64,000 bases of DNA from contig SFJO01000002.1 of the NCBI GenBank assembly GCA_004555865.1, forward strand, positions 95,814 through 159,813, given 5' to 3'. Both the position numbers and the translations under genes were made by a program. The notes under the pieces were generated by a model. The model saw nothing but the letters and a program-made list of their open reading frames with translations, had not been told where the DNA came from and searched no databases. The DNA is from Oscillospiraceae bacterium. Its GTDB lineage: Bacteria > Bacillota > Clostridia > Oscillospirales > Ruminococcaceae. Within the stretch, counting starts at the first letter, position 1; each line of letters starts with the position of its first letter. Shown here piece after piece: positions 49,515-58,130 of the stretch.

Positions 49515-50333
49515 TCAAACGGTTCCGGGTCCGCCCTCTTCCAGGCCGAACACCCGCCGGGCGTTGGCCGCGGTTCGGGTCAGCAGTTCCTCCTCGGGCA
49601 CGTCCAGCTCCCGGGCCAGCACGGCGGCGGTGTGGGCGATCAGCCCCGAGTCGTTCCGCTTGCCCCGGAAGGGCACCGGCGCCATATAAGGGCAGTCGGT
49701 CTCCAGCAGCAGCTGTTCCGGCGGGGTCGCCTTGGCCGCCTCCAGCGCGCGGCGCGCCCCCTTAAAGGTGGCCGACCCGCCAAACCCCAAATACAGCCCC
49801 TGGGCGGTAAGCCATTCGGCGTCGTCCGCACTGCCGGAATAGCAGTGCAGAATGCCCTTGGGCTTATACTTGCGCAGCAGCTCGTACATGGGGGCATGGG
49901 CCTCCCGGTCGTGCAGGATGATGGGCTTGTCCAGCTCCCGGGCCAGCTTCAGCTGGGCTTCCAGCAGGTCCAGCTGGGCCTGCTCCGGAATGGGCCAGTG
50001 GTGGTCCAGCCCGCACTCGCCGACGGCCACCACCCGCTCGTCCTCAAACAGAGGGGCCATATCCCGCAGCTCGGCAACCCAATCGCCCCGGTACACGGCC
50101 ACCGTGGCCGCGTCTTCCTCAATCAGGCTCTCCGGGTGAATGCCCACCGCGGCCCACACATAGGGGAACTTGTGTGCCAGCGCCACCGCCAGGGCGGCAT
50201 CGCCGGAGTGGGTGGCGCACTCGCACACCCCCACCACGCCCTCTTCGGGCAGGCGGGCCAGCAACTCCTCCCGGTCCGGGTCGAAGCGGGTGCTGCAATA
50301 GTGGGCGTGGGTATCAAAAATAGGGCCTTTCAT
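49515..50333 (-). CDS. tatD: TatD-family metal-dependent deoxyribonuclease
   Basis: 272 residues. 'IFDTHAHYCSTRFDPDREELLARLPEEGV' has the HxH metal ligands, 'AVGECGLDHHW' the bridging Glu, 'LHDREAH' and 'LHCYSGS' further His ligands, and 'LLETDCPYMAPVPFRGKRNDSGLI' the final Asp. Members are cytoplasmic 3'-5' DNases or D-aminoacyl hydrolases. It starts ten bases after metG, the usual Firmicute pair (YabD). Confidence 0.94.
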   Translation of the reverse strand: MKGPIFDTHAHYCSTRFDPDREELLARLPEEGVVGVCECATHSGDAALAVALAHKFPYVWAAVGIHPESLIEEDAATVAVYRGDWVAELRDMAPLFEDERVVAVGECGLDHHWPIPEQAQLDLLEAQLKLARELDKPIILHDREAHAPMYELLRKYKPKGILHCYSGSADDAEWLTAQGLYLGFGGSATFKGARRALEAAKATPPEQLLLETDCPYMAPVPFRGKRNDSGLIAHTAAVLARELDVPEEELLTRTAANARRVFGLEEGGPGTV

Positions 50334-50343
50334 CGCGTTTGCC

Positions 50344-52341
50344 TCAGCAGAGCTGAGCGCCGGGCTTCACGGTCTCCGGCAGCTGCAGCACCGTCACGTT
50401 GCCCTCATCGTCCTCGGCGGAAACGATCATGCCCTCGCTCACATACTTGCCCTTCATCATGGGCCGGGGGGCCAGGTTGGCCACGATGCACAAATGCTTG
50501 CCGATCAGGTCCTCCGGGGCATACCACTTGGCAATGCCGGAGAGGATGGTGCGCTCGCGCTCGCCGTCAAACAGGGTAAACTTCAGCAGCTTCTTGCTCT
50601 CCTTCAGGCGCTCACAGGTCAGCACCTTCGCCACACGCATCTCGCACTTGGCAAAGTCGTCGATGGTGATCTCGGGCAGATGCTCCTGCTCCTTCGCCTC
50701 AGCCTGCTCGGCCTTGGGGGCCTCGGCGGGCTTCTCAGCAGCCTTTGCGGCCTCGGCAGCGGCCTTGCGGGCAGCGTCCTGCGCGGCCAGCTCGGCCAGC
50801 TCCTTGTTCACGTCAATGCGGGGGAACAGCGCCTCGCCCTTGTGGACGGTGTAGCTGGCGCGCTTGCCCCAGCTCAGGTCCTCAAAGCTCAGCTCGCCCT
50901 CGGCCAGGCCCAGCTGGGCAGCCATCTTGGGGGCGGTGTTGGGCAGGTAGGCATTCAGCAGAATGGCCGCCATGCGCAGGCTCTCGCACAGGTTGTACAG
51001 CACCTGCTGCAGTTGCTCCTTCTTGCTCTCGTCCTTGGCCAGGGCCCAGGGCGCGGTCTCGTCAATGTACTTGTTGGCCCGCTGAATGGCCTTGAAGATC
51101 TCCTGCAGGGCCTGGGGAATGAGCAGCTCGTCCATATCCTTGGCCACCTGGGCGGGCATGGCGCTCACCACAGCCTTCAGGTCCTCGTCAAACTCGGTGG
51201 CTGCGCCGGTGGGGGCCACGGTGCCGCCGAAGTACTTTTCGCACATGGCCACGGTGCGGCTGAGCAAGTTGCCCAGGTCGTTGGCCAGGTCGGAGTTGAT
51301 GCGGTTGATGAGGGCCTCGTTGGTGAACATACCGTCGTTGCCGAAGGGGATCTCACGCAGCAGGAAGTAGCGGATGGCGTCCACGCCGTAGCGCTGGCAC
51401 AGGACCACAGGGTCCACCACGTTGCCCACGGACTTGCTCATCTTGCCGCCGTTCATCAGCAGCCAGCCATGGCCGAACACCCGCTTGGGCAGGGGCAGGT
51501 CCAGCGCCATCAGCATGGCAGGCCACAGAATGGTGTGGAAGCGCAGGATCTCCTTGCCCACCATGTGAATGTCGGCGGGCCAGAACTTGTCGTAGTCGCT
51601 GTATTTCTCGTTGCCGTAGCCCAGCGCGGTGATGTAGTTGCTCAGGGCGTCCACCCACACATACATGGTGTGCTTGGTGTCAAAGGGAACGGGAATGCCC
51701 CAGGGCACGGTAGTGCGGGACACGCAGGTGTCCTGCAGGCCCTGCTTGATGAAGGCGATCATCTCGTTCTTGCGGCTTTCCGGCTGGATGAACTGAGGGT
51801 TCTCCTCATACCACTTCAGCAGACGGTCGGCGTACTTGCTGGTCTTGAAGAAGTAGGCTTCCTCCTCGGCCTCGTACACATCGCGGCCGCAGTCGGGGCA
51901 CTTTCCGTCCTTCAGCTGGCTGTCGGTCCAGAAGCTCTCGCAGGGCTTGCAGTAATGGCCCTTGTACACGCTCTTGTAAATGTCGCCCTTGTCGTGCAGC
52001 GTGGTGAAGATCTTCTGGCAGCTCTCCATATGGTAATCATCGGTGGTGCGGATGAACCGGTCATAGCTGATGTCCAGCAATTTCCACAGGTCCTTCACGC
52101 CGCCGGGGCCTTCCACAATGTTGTCCACATACTGCTTGGGGGTCACGCCGGCCGCGGCGGCCTTATCCTGAATCTTCTGGCCGTGCTCGTCGGTGCCGGT
52201 GAGGAACATCACCTCTTTGCCCTGCAGCCGCTTGAAGCGGGCCAGCGCATCGCAGGCCACGGTGGTGTAGCTGTGGCCGATGTGCAGCTTATCGCTGGGA
52301 TAGTAAATGGGGGTGGTGATGTAGAACGTATTCTTATCCAT
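50344..52341 (-). CDS. metG: Methionyl-tRNA synthetase
   Basis: 665 residues from MDKNTFYITTPIYYPSDKLHIGHSYTT, AAAGGAAG upstream; the long frame before it is noise. The HIGH motif is 'HIGH' at ~20, the zinc knuckle is C-x-x-C pairs in 'YCKPCESFWTDSQLKDGKCPDC', and KMSKS appears as 'GKMSKSVGN'. The C-terminal ~110 residues are an EMAP/Trbp111-like tRNA-binding domain ('FAKCEMRVAKVLTCERLKESKKLL'), joined by an Ala/Lys/Glu linker (~535-560). It charges initiator and elongator tRNA-Met. Confidence 0.97.
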   Translation of the reverse strand: MDKNTFYITTPIYYPSDKLHIGHSYTTVACDALARFKRLQGKEVMFLTGTDEHGQKIQDKAAAAGVTPKQYVDNIVEGPGGVKDLWKLLDISYDRFIRTTDDYHMESCQKIFTTLHDKGDIYKSVYKGHYCKPCESFWTDSQLKDGKCPDCGRDVYEAEEEAYFFKTSKYADRLLKWYEENPQFIQPESRKNEMIAFIKQGLQDTCVSRTTVPWGIPVPFDTKHTMYVWVDALSNYITALGYGNEKYSDYDKFWPADIHMVGKEILRFHTILWPAMLMALDLPLPKRVFGHGWLLMNGGKMSKSVGNVVDPVVLCQRYGVDAIRYFLLREIPFGNDGMFTNEALINRINSDLANDLGNLLSRTVAMCEKYFGGTVAPTGAATEFDEDLKAVVSAMPAQVAKDMDELLIPQALQEIFKAIQRANKYIDETAPWALAKDESKKEQLQQVLYNLCESLRMAAILLNAYLPNTAPKMAAQLGLAEGELSFEDLSWGKRASYTVHKGEALFPRIDVNKELAELAAQDAARKAAAEAAKAAEKPAEAPKAEQAEAKEQEHLPEITIDDFAKCEMRVAKVLTCERLKESKKLLKFTLFDGERERTILSGIAKWYAPEDLIGKHLCIVANLAPRPMMKGKYVSEGMIVSAEDDEGNVTVLQLPETVKPGAQLC

Positions 52342-52421
52342 GTTGTTTCTTCCTTTCACAGAAGGCCGCGAATGGAACGGACCTTCGTATTGCCTGCATG
52401 GCCGGCAACCGCCGACCCATA

Positions 52422-52440
52422 ATAATCTATTATAGATTAT
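52422..52440 (-). promoter_or_regulatory. Dyad over the metG start of transcription
   Basis: ATAATCTA-TTA-TAGATTAT, perfect eight-base arms, overlapping the -10 and predicted start of metG. It could be an operator; it is too AT-rich to be a stable RNA hairpin. Confidence 0.45.
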
Positions 52441-52463
52441 AAAAGGCTTTGCCGCAAAGTCAA
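52436..52463 (-). promoter_or_regulatory. metG promoter
   Basis: Minus strand -35 TTGACT (52458-52463), 16 bases, consensus -10 TATAAT (52436-52441). No T-box elements in the ~90-base leader. Confidence 0.8.
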
Positions 52464-52619
52464 GCGGCCCACCACGGCAGCGCCCCGCCGGTTTGTTGCC
52501 AAAGTCACAGAAATTCTGCCTTCGGTTTGTATAAACTGATGATGAAACGGTGCAGACGAAAGGGGCCCGCCCGCCGTTTTCCGGGCGGTGAAGCCCGGCC
52601 GTATGCGCGGTTCCGTGCA

Positions 52620-52648
52620 TGGACAAACGCTGCCGGGGCCGCTATAAT
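52620..52648 (+). promoter_or_regulatory. Promoter of the flavodiiron gene
   Basis: -35 TGGACA (52620-52625), 17 bases, consensus -10 TATAAT (52643-52648). Confidence 0.75.
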
Positions 52649-52728
52649 CGAAGCACGGGGGTGTTCCTGCCCCCTGCTGGTTTTTGATTCACCCGGTCAA
52701 GATTATAAAAAGAAAGAAGGCATTCTTC

Positions 52729-53928
52729 ATGAAAGATGTGCATCTTATCGCAGCCGATACCTATTGGCTGGGCGGCAGCGACCGCCGCCTGGCCATGTTT
52801 GAGAATCTCTTTCCCATTCCCCGGGGCGTGAGCTACAACTCCTACCTGATCCTGGACGAAAAGACTCTGCTGCTGGATACGGTGGATTCTGCCGTGGCCC
52901 AGCCCTGGCTGGAGAACCTCACCGCTCTGCTGGCCGGCCGCCCGCTGGACTATCTGGTCATCAGCCACATGGAACCGGACCACTGCGCCCAGATCGCCCG
53001 GCTGACCGCCCTCTGGCCCGACCTGAAGCTGGTGGTAAACGCCAAAACCTGCCCCATGCTGCGGCAGTTCTTCGGCACCGACTGGCCCGACCGGCAGGAG
53101 GTTGTGGCCGAGGGCAGCACCCTGAGCACCGGCCGCCACACCCTGCGGTTTGCCATGGCCCCCATGGTGCACTGGCCCGAGGTGATGGTGAGCTTTGACG
53201 AGGCCACCGGGGCGCTGTACACGGCCGATGGCTTCGGCACCTTCGGCGCGCTGGACGGCGCGGTTTTTGCCGATCAGGTAAACTTTGAGCGGGACTGGCT
53301 GGACGATGCCCGCCGCTATTACGCCAACATCGTGGGCAAATACGGCGCTTCCGTGCAGGGGCTGCTGAAAAAGGCCGCCGCACTGCCGGTAAAGATGCTC
53401 TGCCCCCTGCACGGGCCCATCTGGCGCAAGGATCTGGATTGGTTTCTGGAAAAGTATGACCGGTGGAGCCGCTGGCAACCGGAGGGCAGCGGCGTGATGG
53501 TGGTGTACGGCAGCATGTACGGCAACACCGCCCGGGCGGCCGAGCTGTTCGCCGGGCTTCTGGCCGAGGGCGGCGCTGAGGACCTGCGGGTGTACGACGC
53601 TTCGATCACGCCGGTCAGCCATCTCATCGGCGAGGCCTTCCGCTGCAAGCAGATCGTTCTGGCTTGCCCCACCTACAACGGCGGGGTGTACCCGGCCATT
53701 GAGGCCTTTGTAAACGACATGAAGGCCCTGGCGCTTCAGGGCCGCACCTTTGCTCTGCTGGAAAACGGCAGCTGGGCCCCCGCGGCCGCCCGCCTGCTGC
53801 GCCCCAGCCTGGAGGCCATGAAGAACACCACCGTGCTGGAGCCGTTGGTCACCATCCGTGGCGCTTTGCGGGAGGACCAAATGGAACAGCTGTCCGCCTT
53901 GCGGGATGCCGTTCTTGCCGGCTGCTGA
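52729..53928 (+). CDS. fprA: Flavodiiron protein (FprA family, class A)
   Basis: 399 residues; ATG at 52729 has AAGAAGG upstream. N-terminal metallo-beta-lactamase domain holds the diiron site: 'HMEPDHCAQ' (H80-x-E82-x-D84-H85), a His in 'PMVHWPEVMVSF', Asp in 'YTADGFGTFGALDG' and His in 'CPLHGPIW'. The C-terminal domain is flavodoxin-like with the FMN phosphate loop 'VYGSMYGNTARAAELF' (~258-273) and 'ACPTYNGGVYPAIEAF'. It reduces O2 to water and/or NO to N2O in the cytoplasm, protecting oxygen-sensitive enzymes. No rubredoxin domain is fused; the electron donor is not in the window. Single-gene unit. Confidence 0.95.
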   Translation: MKDVHLIAADTYWLGGSDRRLAMFENLFPIPRGVSYNSYLILDEKTLLLDTVDSAVAQPWLENLTALLAGRPLDYLVISHMEPDHCAQIARLTALWPDLKLVVNAKTCPMLRQFFGTDWPDRQEVVAEGSTLSTGRHTLRFAMAPMVHWPEVMVSFDEATGALYTADGFGTFGALDGAVFADQVNFERDWLDDARRYYANIVGKYGASVQGLLKKAAALPVKMLCPLHGPIWRKDLDWFLEKYDRWSRWQPEGSGVMVVYGSMYGNTARAAELFAGLLAEGGAEDLRVYDASITPVSHLIGEAFRCKQIVLACPTYNGGVYPAIEAFVNDMKALALQGRTFALLENGSWAPAAARLLRPSLEAMKNTTVLEPLVTIRGALREDQMEQLSALRDAVLAGC

Positions 53929-54063
53929 GCCCTGCCTCGCCAAAAGCCGCTTTTCCCCCACAGAAGGCCGCCTGTCCGCACCGCTTCTTGCCGGCCCGGG
54001 GCCGCGGCTCCTCAGCAATTTTTCGGATTTGTCTATTTTTTAACAAATTTTTTCATTTTTCCC

Positions 54064-54092
54064 TTGCGCCCCGCCCCAAGGTACTGTATACT
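54064..54092 (+). promoter_or_regulatory. Promoter of the acylphosphatase gene
   Basis: -35 TTGCGC (54064-54069), 17 bases, -10 TATACT (54087-54092), leader about 115 bases. Confidence 0.7.
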
Positions 54093-54215
54093 GAGGGCAA
54101 TGAATCCGGCCGGCCTTCTGGCCAAGGGCCAGCGCACCCGCCCATGCTGACAGGGCAGGGGCGGCAGGGCGGCCCGGCCAACAAACCTTTGCGGATAAAA
54201 CAAGGAGGCAATCGT

Positions 54216-54497
54216 ATGGCAACTGCAAAAATGCGCAAGCACTTCATTCTGGAAGGCCAGGTTCAGGGCGTGGGTCTGCGTTTCCGGGCTGAGTACGCCA
54301 CCCAGATGATCCCCGTCACCGGCTGGATCAAAAACTGTGAGGACGGCGTGGTCGAGCTGGAGCTTCAGGGCAGCGAAGAGGACATCAACCGCTTCGTGGC
54401 CGAACTGGAGAAGGGCCGCTATGTGCAGGTGGAAAAGCGCATTGTGAAGGACCTGCCTCTGGTGGAGGACGAAGTGGGCTTCAAAGTGCTTGAGTGA
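54216..54497 (+). CDS. acyP: Acylphosphatase
   Basis: 93 residues from MATAKMRKHFILEGQVQGVG, with AAGGAGG upstream. The phosphate-binding loop 'GQVQGVGLRFRAEYA' contains the catalytic Arg (about 22) and 'TGWIKNCEDGVVELELQG' the catalytic Asn (about 40). It hydrolyses acyl phosphates such as acetyl or carbamoyl phosphate. The longer frame before the ATG spans the promoter. Single gene with its own terminator. Confidence 0.95.
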   Translation: MATAKMRKHFILEGQVQGVGLRFRAEYATQMIPVTGWIKNCEDGVVELELQGSEEDINRFVAELEKGRYVQVEKRIVKDLPLVEDEVGFKVLE

Positions 54498-54549
54498 TTC
54501 CGGCGAGCCGTTTTGTCCATATTGCAGCACCGCATTCAGTTCAAAGCAG

Positions 54550-54581
54550 CGCCTCGGGGCCAGTGCCCCGGGGCGTTTTTA
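54550..54581 (+). terminator. Terminator of acyP
   Basis: CGCCTCGGGGC-CAGT-GCCCCGGGGCG with one G-T pair, then TTTTTATATT. Confidence 0.9.
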
Positions 54582-54751
54582 TATTCCGAAGCGTCCAAAA
54601 GTCATACTTTTCCCCGCTGCTTCCCGGGGTTCTATGCGTCCGGATGTGTACTCTTTGCACGCACAATTGGAACATTTATCCTGCTTGGCCCGGTGCGCCG
54701 GACGGCCCTTTGGCATAAACGCCGAAACCGTTTCGCGCGCGCCGTTTTGGC

Positions 54752-54780
54752 TTGCCCACACCCCGAAAAGATGTTATAGT
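54752..54780 (+). promoter_or_regulatory. fhs promoter
   Basis: -35 TTGCCC (54752-54757), 17 bases, -10 TATAGT (54775-54780); transcription starts near 54787, exactly at the structured leader. The preceding 54582-54751 shows no feature. Confidence 0.75.
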
Positions 54781-54786
54781 AGATTT

Positions 54787-54889
54787 TGGGCCGCGCAGGC
54801 GGTGTCGCCTGTGCATATGCAGGCCCCAGGCAAGTCAGCCGGGGGGTGAAGCCCACCCTATGCCGGTATGGAAAAGGACGGTAATTGCT
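54787..54889 (+). promoter_or_regulatory. Structured 5' leader of fhs (possible riboswitch)
   Basis: Hairpin A: GCGCAGGCG (54793-54801) with CGCCTGTGC (54806-54814), loop of four, enclosed by GGGCC (54788-54792) with GGCCC (54822-54826). Hairpin B: CCGG (54839-54842) plus GGGTG (54844-54848) pairing with CACCC (54854-54858) and CCGG (54863-54866). The ribosome site AAAAGGACG follows at about 54872. I do not see the conserved cores of the THF, ZTP (pfl), glycine or SAM riboswitches. Confidence 0.45.
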
Positions 54890-56566
54890 ATGAAGAGTGA
54901 CATCGAAATCGCCCAGGCTGCCCAGATGCAGCCCATCACCCAGGTTGCCGAAAAGCTGGGTCTCACCGAGGATGAGATCAGCCTGTACGGCAAGTACAAG
55001 GCCAAGATCGACCATCGCCTGCTTCAGCAGCCCCACAAGCAGGGCAAGCTGATTCTGGTAACGGCCATCAGCCCCACCCCCGCGGGCGAGGGCAAAACCA
55101 CCACCAGCGTGGGCCTGGCCGATGCAATGAATGCCCTGGGCAAAAAGACCATGCTCTGCCTGCGTGAGCCCAGCCTGGGCCCCGTGTTCGGCGTAAAGGG
55201 CGGCGCGGCCGGCGGCGGCTACGCCCAGGTGGTGCCCATGGAGGACATCAACCTGCACTTCACCGGCGATCTGCATGCCATCGGCGCAGCCAACAACCTG
55301 CTGGCCGCCATGGTGGACAACAGCGTCTATCAGGGCAACCCCCATAACATTGACCCCCGGCGCATCGTGTGGAAGCGCTGCGTAGATATGAACGACCGTC
55401 AGCTGCGCTTTGTGGTGGACGGCATCGGCGGCAAGGTGAACGGCACCCCCCGTGAGGACGGCTTCGACATCACCGTTGCCAGCGAGGTCATGGCCATCTT
55501 CTGCCTGGCCACCGACCTGGAGGACCTGAAGGCCCGCCTGAGCCGCATTGTGGTGGCGTACAGCTACGACGGCAAGCCGGTCACCGCCGGTGACATCGGC
55601 GCGGCCGGCGCCATGACGGCCCTGCTGAAGGACGCCATCGACCCCAACCTGGTGCAGACGCTGGAGAACAACCCCGCCATCATCCACGGCGGCCCCTTCG
55701 CCAACATTGCCCACGGCTGCAACAGCGTAATGGCCACCAAGCTCAGCCTGTCTCTGGCCGATTATGTGGTCACCGAGGCCGGTTTCGGCGCCGACCTGGG
55801 CGCGGAGAAATTCCTGGACATCAAGTGCCGCATGGCCGGCCTGGCCCCCAGCGCCGTGGTGTTGGTTGCCACCGTGCGCGCCCTGAAGCATCACGGCGGC
55901 TGCCCCAAAACCGAGCTGAACCAGCCCAGCGTGGAACTGGTGAAGGCCGGTGCTGCCAATCTGGCCCGCCACATCGACAACATGAAGAACCAGTTCGGCC
56001 TGCCCGTGTGTGTGGCCGTGAACGCCTTCCCCACCGACACCCCGGAAGAGCTGGCCGCGGTGGAAGAGCTGTGCGCTGAAATGGGTGTGCCCTGCGCCCT
56101 GAGCGAGGTATTCGCCAAGGGCGGCGAGGGCGGCAAGGCCCTGGCCGAGCAGGTTCTGAAGCTGATCGAGAGTGCCCCCGAAGGCGGCTGCCCCATCCGC
56201 TACACCTACCCCGCCGAGGCCAGCCTGACCGAGAAGATTGAGGCTGTGTGCAAGAACATCTACCGGGCCGACGGCGTGACCTACTCTCCCGCCGCCAAGA
56301 AGGCGCTGGACGAGTTCACCGCCCTGGGCTACGGCAGCCTGCCCGTGTGCATCGCCAAGACCCAGTACAGCTTCAGCGACGACGCCAAGCTGCTGGCCGC
56401 GCCCGAGCACTTCACCATGAACGTGCGGGATGCCCGCCTGTCGGCCGGTGCCGGGTTCGTGGTGGTCATCATGGGCAACATCATGACCATGCCCGGCCTG
56501 CCCAAGAAGCCCGCCGCCGAGTCCATTGATGTGGATGCCAACGGCAAGATCACCGGCCTGTTCTGA
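54890..56566 (+). CDS. fhs: Formate--tetrahydrofolate ligase
   Basis: 558 residues from MKSDIEIAQAAQMQPITQVAEKL; AAGGACG precedes this ATG, and the open frame upstream is the structured leader. The P-loop is 'ITAISPTPAGEGKTTTSVGL'-like at ~59-76, 'REPSLGPVFGVKGGAAGGGYAQVVPMEDINLHFTGD' and 'THGGPFANIAHGCNS'-type segment 'IIHGGPFANIAHGCNS' are conserved folate/formyl-phosphate regions, and 'MTMPGLPKKPAAESIDVD' closes the chain. It makes 10-formyl-THF from formate and ATP, feeding purine and formyl-Met synthesis. Length is normal. Confidence 0.97.
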   Translation: MKSDIEIAQAAQMQPITQVAEKLGLTEDEISLYGKYKAKIDHRLLQQPHKQGKLILVTAISPTPAGEGKTTTSVGLADAMNALGKKTMLCLREPSLGPVFGVKGGAAGGGYAQVVPMEDINLHFTGDLHAIGAANNLLAAMVDNSVYQGNPHNIDPRRIVWKRCVDMNDRQLRFVVDGIGGKVNGTPREDGFDITVASEVMAIFCLATDLEDLKARLSRIVVAYSYDGKPVTAGDIGAAGAMTALLKDAIDPNLVQTLENNPAIIHGGPFANIAHGCNSVMATKLSLSLADYVVTEAGFGADLGAEKFLDIKCRMAGLAPSAVVLVATVRALKHHGGCPKTELNQPSVELVKAGAANLARHIDNMKNQFGLPVCVAVNAFPTDTPEELAAVEELCAEMGVPCALSEVFAKGGEGGKALAEQVLKLIESAPEGGCPIRYTYPAEASLTEKIEAVCKNIYRADGVTYSPAAKKALDEFTALGYGSLPVCIAKTQYSFSDDAKLLAAPEHFTMNVRDARLSAGAGFVVVIMGNIMTMPGLPKKPAAESIDVDANGKITGLF

Positions 56567-56597
56567 TCCTTTGGCTGTTTTTTGATTGAAAGATTCT

Positions 56598-56632
56598 GCG
56601 GCGCACCGTAAAATGGTGCGCCGCATTTTTTT
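56598..56632 (+). terminator. Terminator of fhs
   Basis: GCGGCGCACC / GGTGCGCCGC with a seven-base loop, then ATTTTTTT. Confidence 0.95.
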
Positions 56633-56707
56633 GCTGTGCGCCCGCTTCGCCCGCAAAAGATCGGGCTGAATAAGCAGGCCCGAACCATTCAGCGTATATA
56701 CAAAAGA

Positions 56708-56757
56708 ACAGACACAGTCCCTCGACGGTTTTCCGCCGGGACTGTGTCTGTTTTTGT
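56708..56757. terminator. Terminator facing the SGNH hydrolase gene
   Basis: Perfect 14-base arms (56708-56721 with 56738-56751) and T-runs; on the minus strand it ends the gene at 56806, on the plus strand it backs up the fhs terminator. Confidence 0.85.
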
Positions 56758-56805
56758 TTTGGATCATCCGATTCGTTCAAAATGGCCGCGGAATCCGCTT
56801 TTCTC

Positions 56806-57774
56806 TCAGCTCTCGATGTAGTAGGAGCTGCCATTCTCATAGGTGTTGCGGCGGTTGTACACCGTGTGGGTCAGAATGTAATTCTCCCACACCCGGTAGC
56901 CCTCGGGGGACATATGCACACAGTCGTAGTTGCCCAGATACTCGGTGCGCATCTGGCCCTCTTCGTCCACCAGGGCCTCCTGAATGTCCAGGAAATACAC
57001 GCCCCACTTGGCCGCCAGAACCGCCAGCTGGTCGTTCACCTGGCGGAAGCGCTCGTTGGTCAGGCTCATCTGGTTGGGCAGGCGCTTTTCCTCCCGGATG
57101 GGGGGCAGGGCCTGCACATAGATGCCCACACCGTCGGGCAGCTCGTCGGTCAGCCGCTCCAGCATCCGGTCGTAGTAGGCGATGAAGGATTCATCGGTGG
57201 TGTTGTTCAGGGTGTTCACGCCCAGCTCCACGTACACATTGTCCGGCTGGCTGTCGATCAGGGCCTGCATGGGCACCTGCTCCTCGCCCGCCAGATTCTT
57301 CACGGCGGCGTCGTCCACCACCTGTTTTACGCCCATTCCCTTGTAGGCGCAGAAGTACGAGCGGTCCTTCGCCTCCAGCCCTGTATAGGTCTGGAACCCC
57401 TGGGTCAGGCTGTCGCCCAGGAACGTCACGCCGTTCAGGTAACTGGAATCCGCCTTGCCGTTGGCGGGCAGGGCCAGCATCCGGTAATCCGCCGAGCGGA
57501 TCTCCCCGTCAATGGTCTGCTCCACCGGCTCGCGGGTGTTCCAGCTGCCATCGTCCTCCCGGCCGGTCTGGGCCTTCAGCGGGGCCGGGGCGGCCGTTGC
57601 CTGCGGCTCCTCCGTAGCGGCGGGGGCGGGCTCTGCCTGTTTGCCGCACCGCACCAGCAAAAGCGCCGCTGCAAGCACTGCGCCAAGCACCACGATGGCT
57701 GCCACGAAGCGACGCCGGGCCGCCTTGCGCTTGCGGCGCCGGGTCTGTTCATAAAATTCACGATAGTTGGCCAT
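56806..57774 (-). CDS. Membrane-anchored SGNH/GDSL hydrolase
   Basis: 322 residues from MANYREFYEQTRRRKRKAARRR; GAGGAAAG precedes the ATG at 57774. A basic N-terminus and one helix (~23-41) anchor it, a Pro/Ala/Glu linker (~45-75) follows, and the outer domain has block I 'VTFLGDSLTQGF' (catalytic Ser), block III 'VYVELGVNTLNN' (oxyanion Asn) and block V 'DCVHMSPEGY' (Asp-x-x-His). Members de-O-acetylate or esterify wall polysaccharides. Single gene; substrate unknown, but it could counter the acyltransferase encoded at 22.98-24.15 kb. Confidence 0.9.
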   Translation of the reverse strand: MANYREFYEQTRRRKRKAARRRFVAAIVVLGAVLAAALLLVRCGKQAEPAPAATEEPQATAAPAPLKAQTGREDDGSWNTREPVEQTIDGEIRSADYRMLALPANGKADSSYLNGVTFLGDSLTQGFQTYTGLEAKDRSYFCAYKGMGVKQVVDDAAVKNLAGEEQVPMQALIDSQPDNVYVELGVNTLNNTTDESFIAYYDRMLERLTDELPDGVGIYVQALPPIREEKRLPNQMSLTNERFRQVNDQLAVLAAKWGVYFLDIQEALVDEEGQMRTEYLGNYDCVHMSPEGYRVWENYILTHTVYNRRNTYENGSSYYIES

Positions 57775-57877
57775 TTCACTTTCCTCTATGCAAAGGGCCG
57801 CTGCGCCCGGTGCCAAAATGCAGGCTGTGCTGCCGCCGGGCATTTTTCGCAGCCGTTTTGATTGCGATACATTCACT

Positions 57878-57906
57878 ATTATATCGCCGCCCCGGCCCCG
57901 GTGCAA
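57878..57906 (-). promoter_or_regulatory. Promoter of the SGNH hydrolase gene
   Basis: Minus strand -35 TTGCAC (57901-57906), 17 bases, consensus -10 TATAAT (57878-57883). Confidence 0.8.
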
Positions 57907-58004
57907 GGTGTTGCACGACGGTTCTTTCTGAAAAAAGATGAAGGCGCCCGGCCGGCCCAGGCCGCATCTCCGCACGGCGTTTTTCCCCGCCCGGCGGTTT
58001 TCAC

Positions 58005-58033
58005 TTGACGAACCGCCCCGCAGCGCCTATACT
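58005..58033 (+). promoter_or_regulatory. degV promoter
   Basis: -35 TTGACG (58005-58010), 17 bases, -10 TATACT (58028-58033). Confidence 0.8.
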
Positions 58034-58130
58034 GAAAGCAATGCATCTGGTTTTGAATACCAGATTCCGCTCTCCTTCGGGCTGCAGCGCCCGGGGCCGC
58101 GGCAAAAATCAATGAAAACGAGGGTTGCAT

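Noticed and set aside
54787..54889. THF or ZTP riboswitch before fhs as a firm call
   Set aside because: The leader is clearly structured, but neither the THF core nor the ZTP 3' CCGCCTGGGC-type core is visible, so only 'structured leader' is reported.
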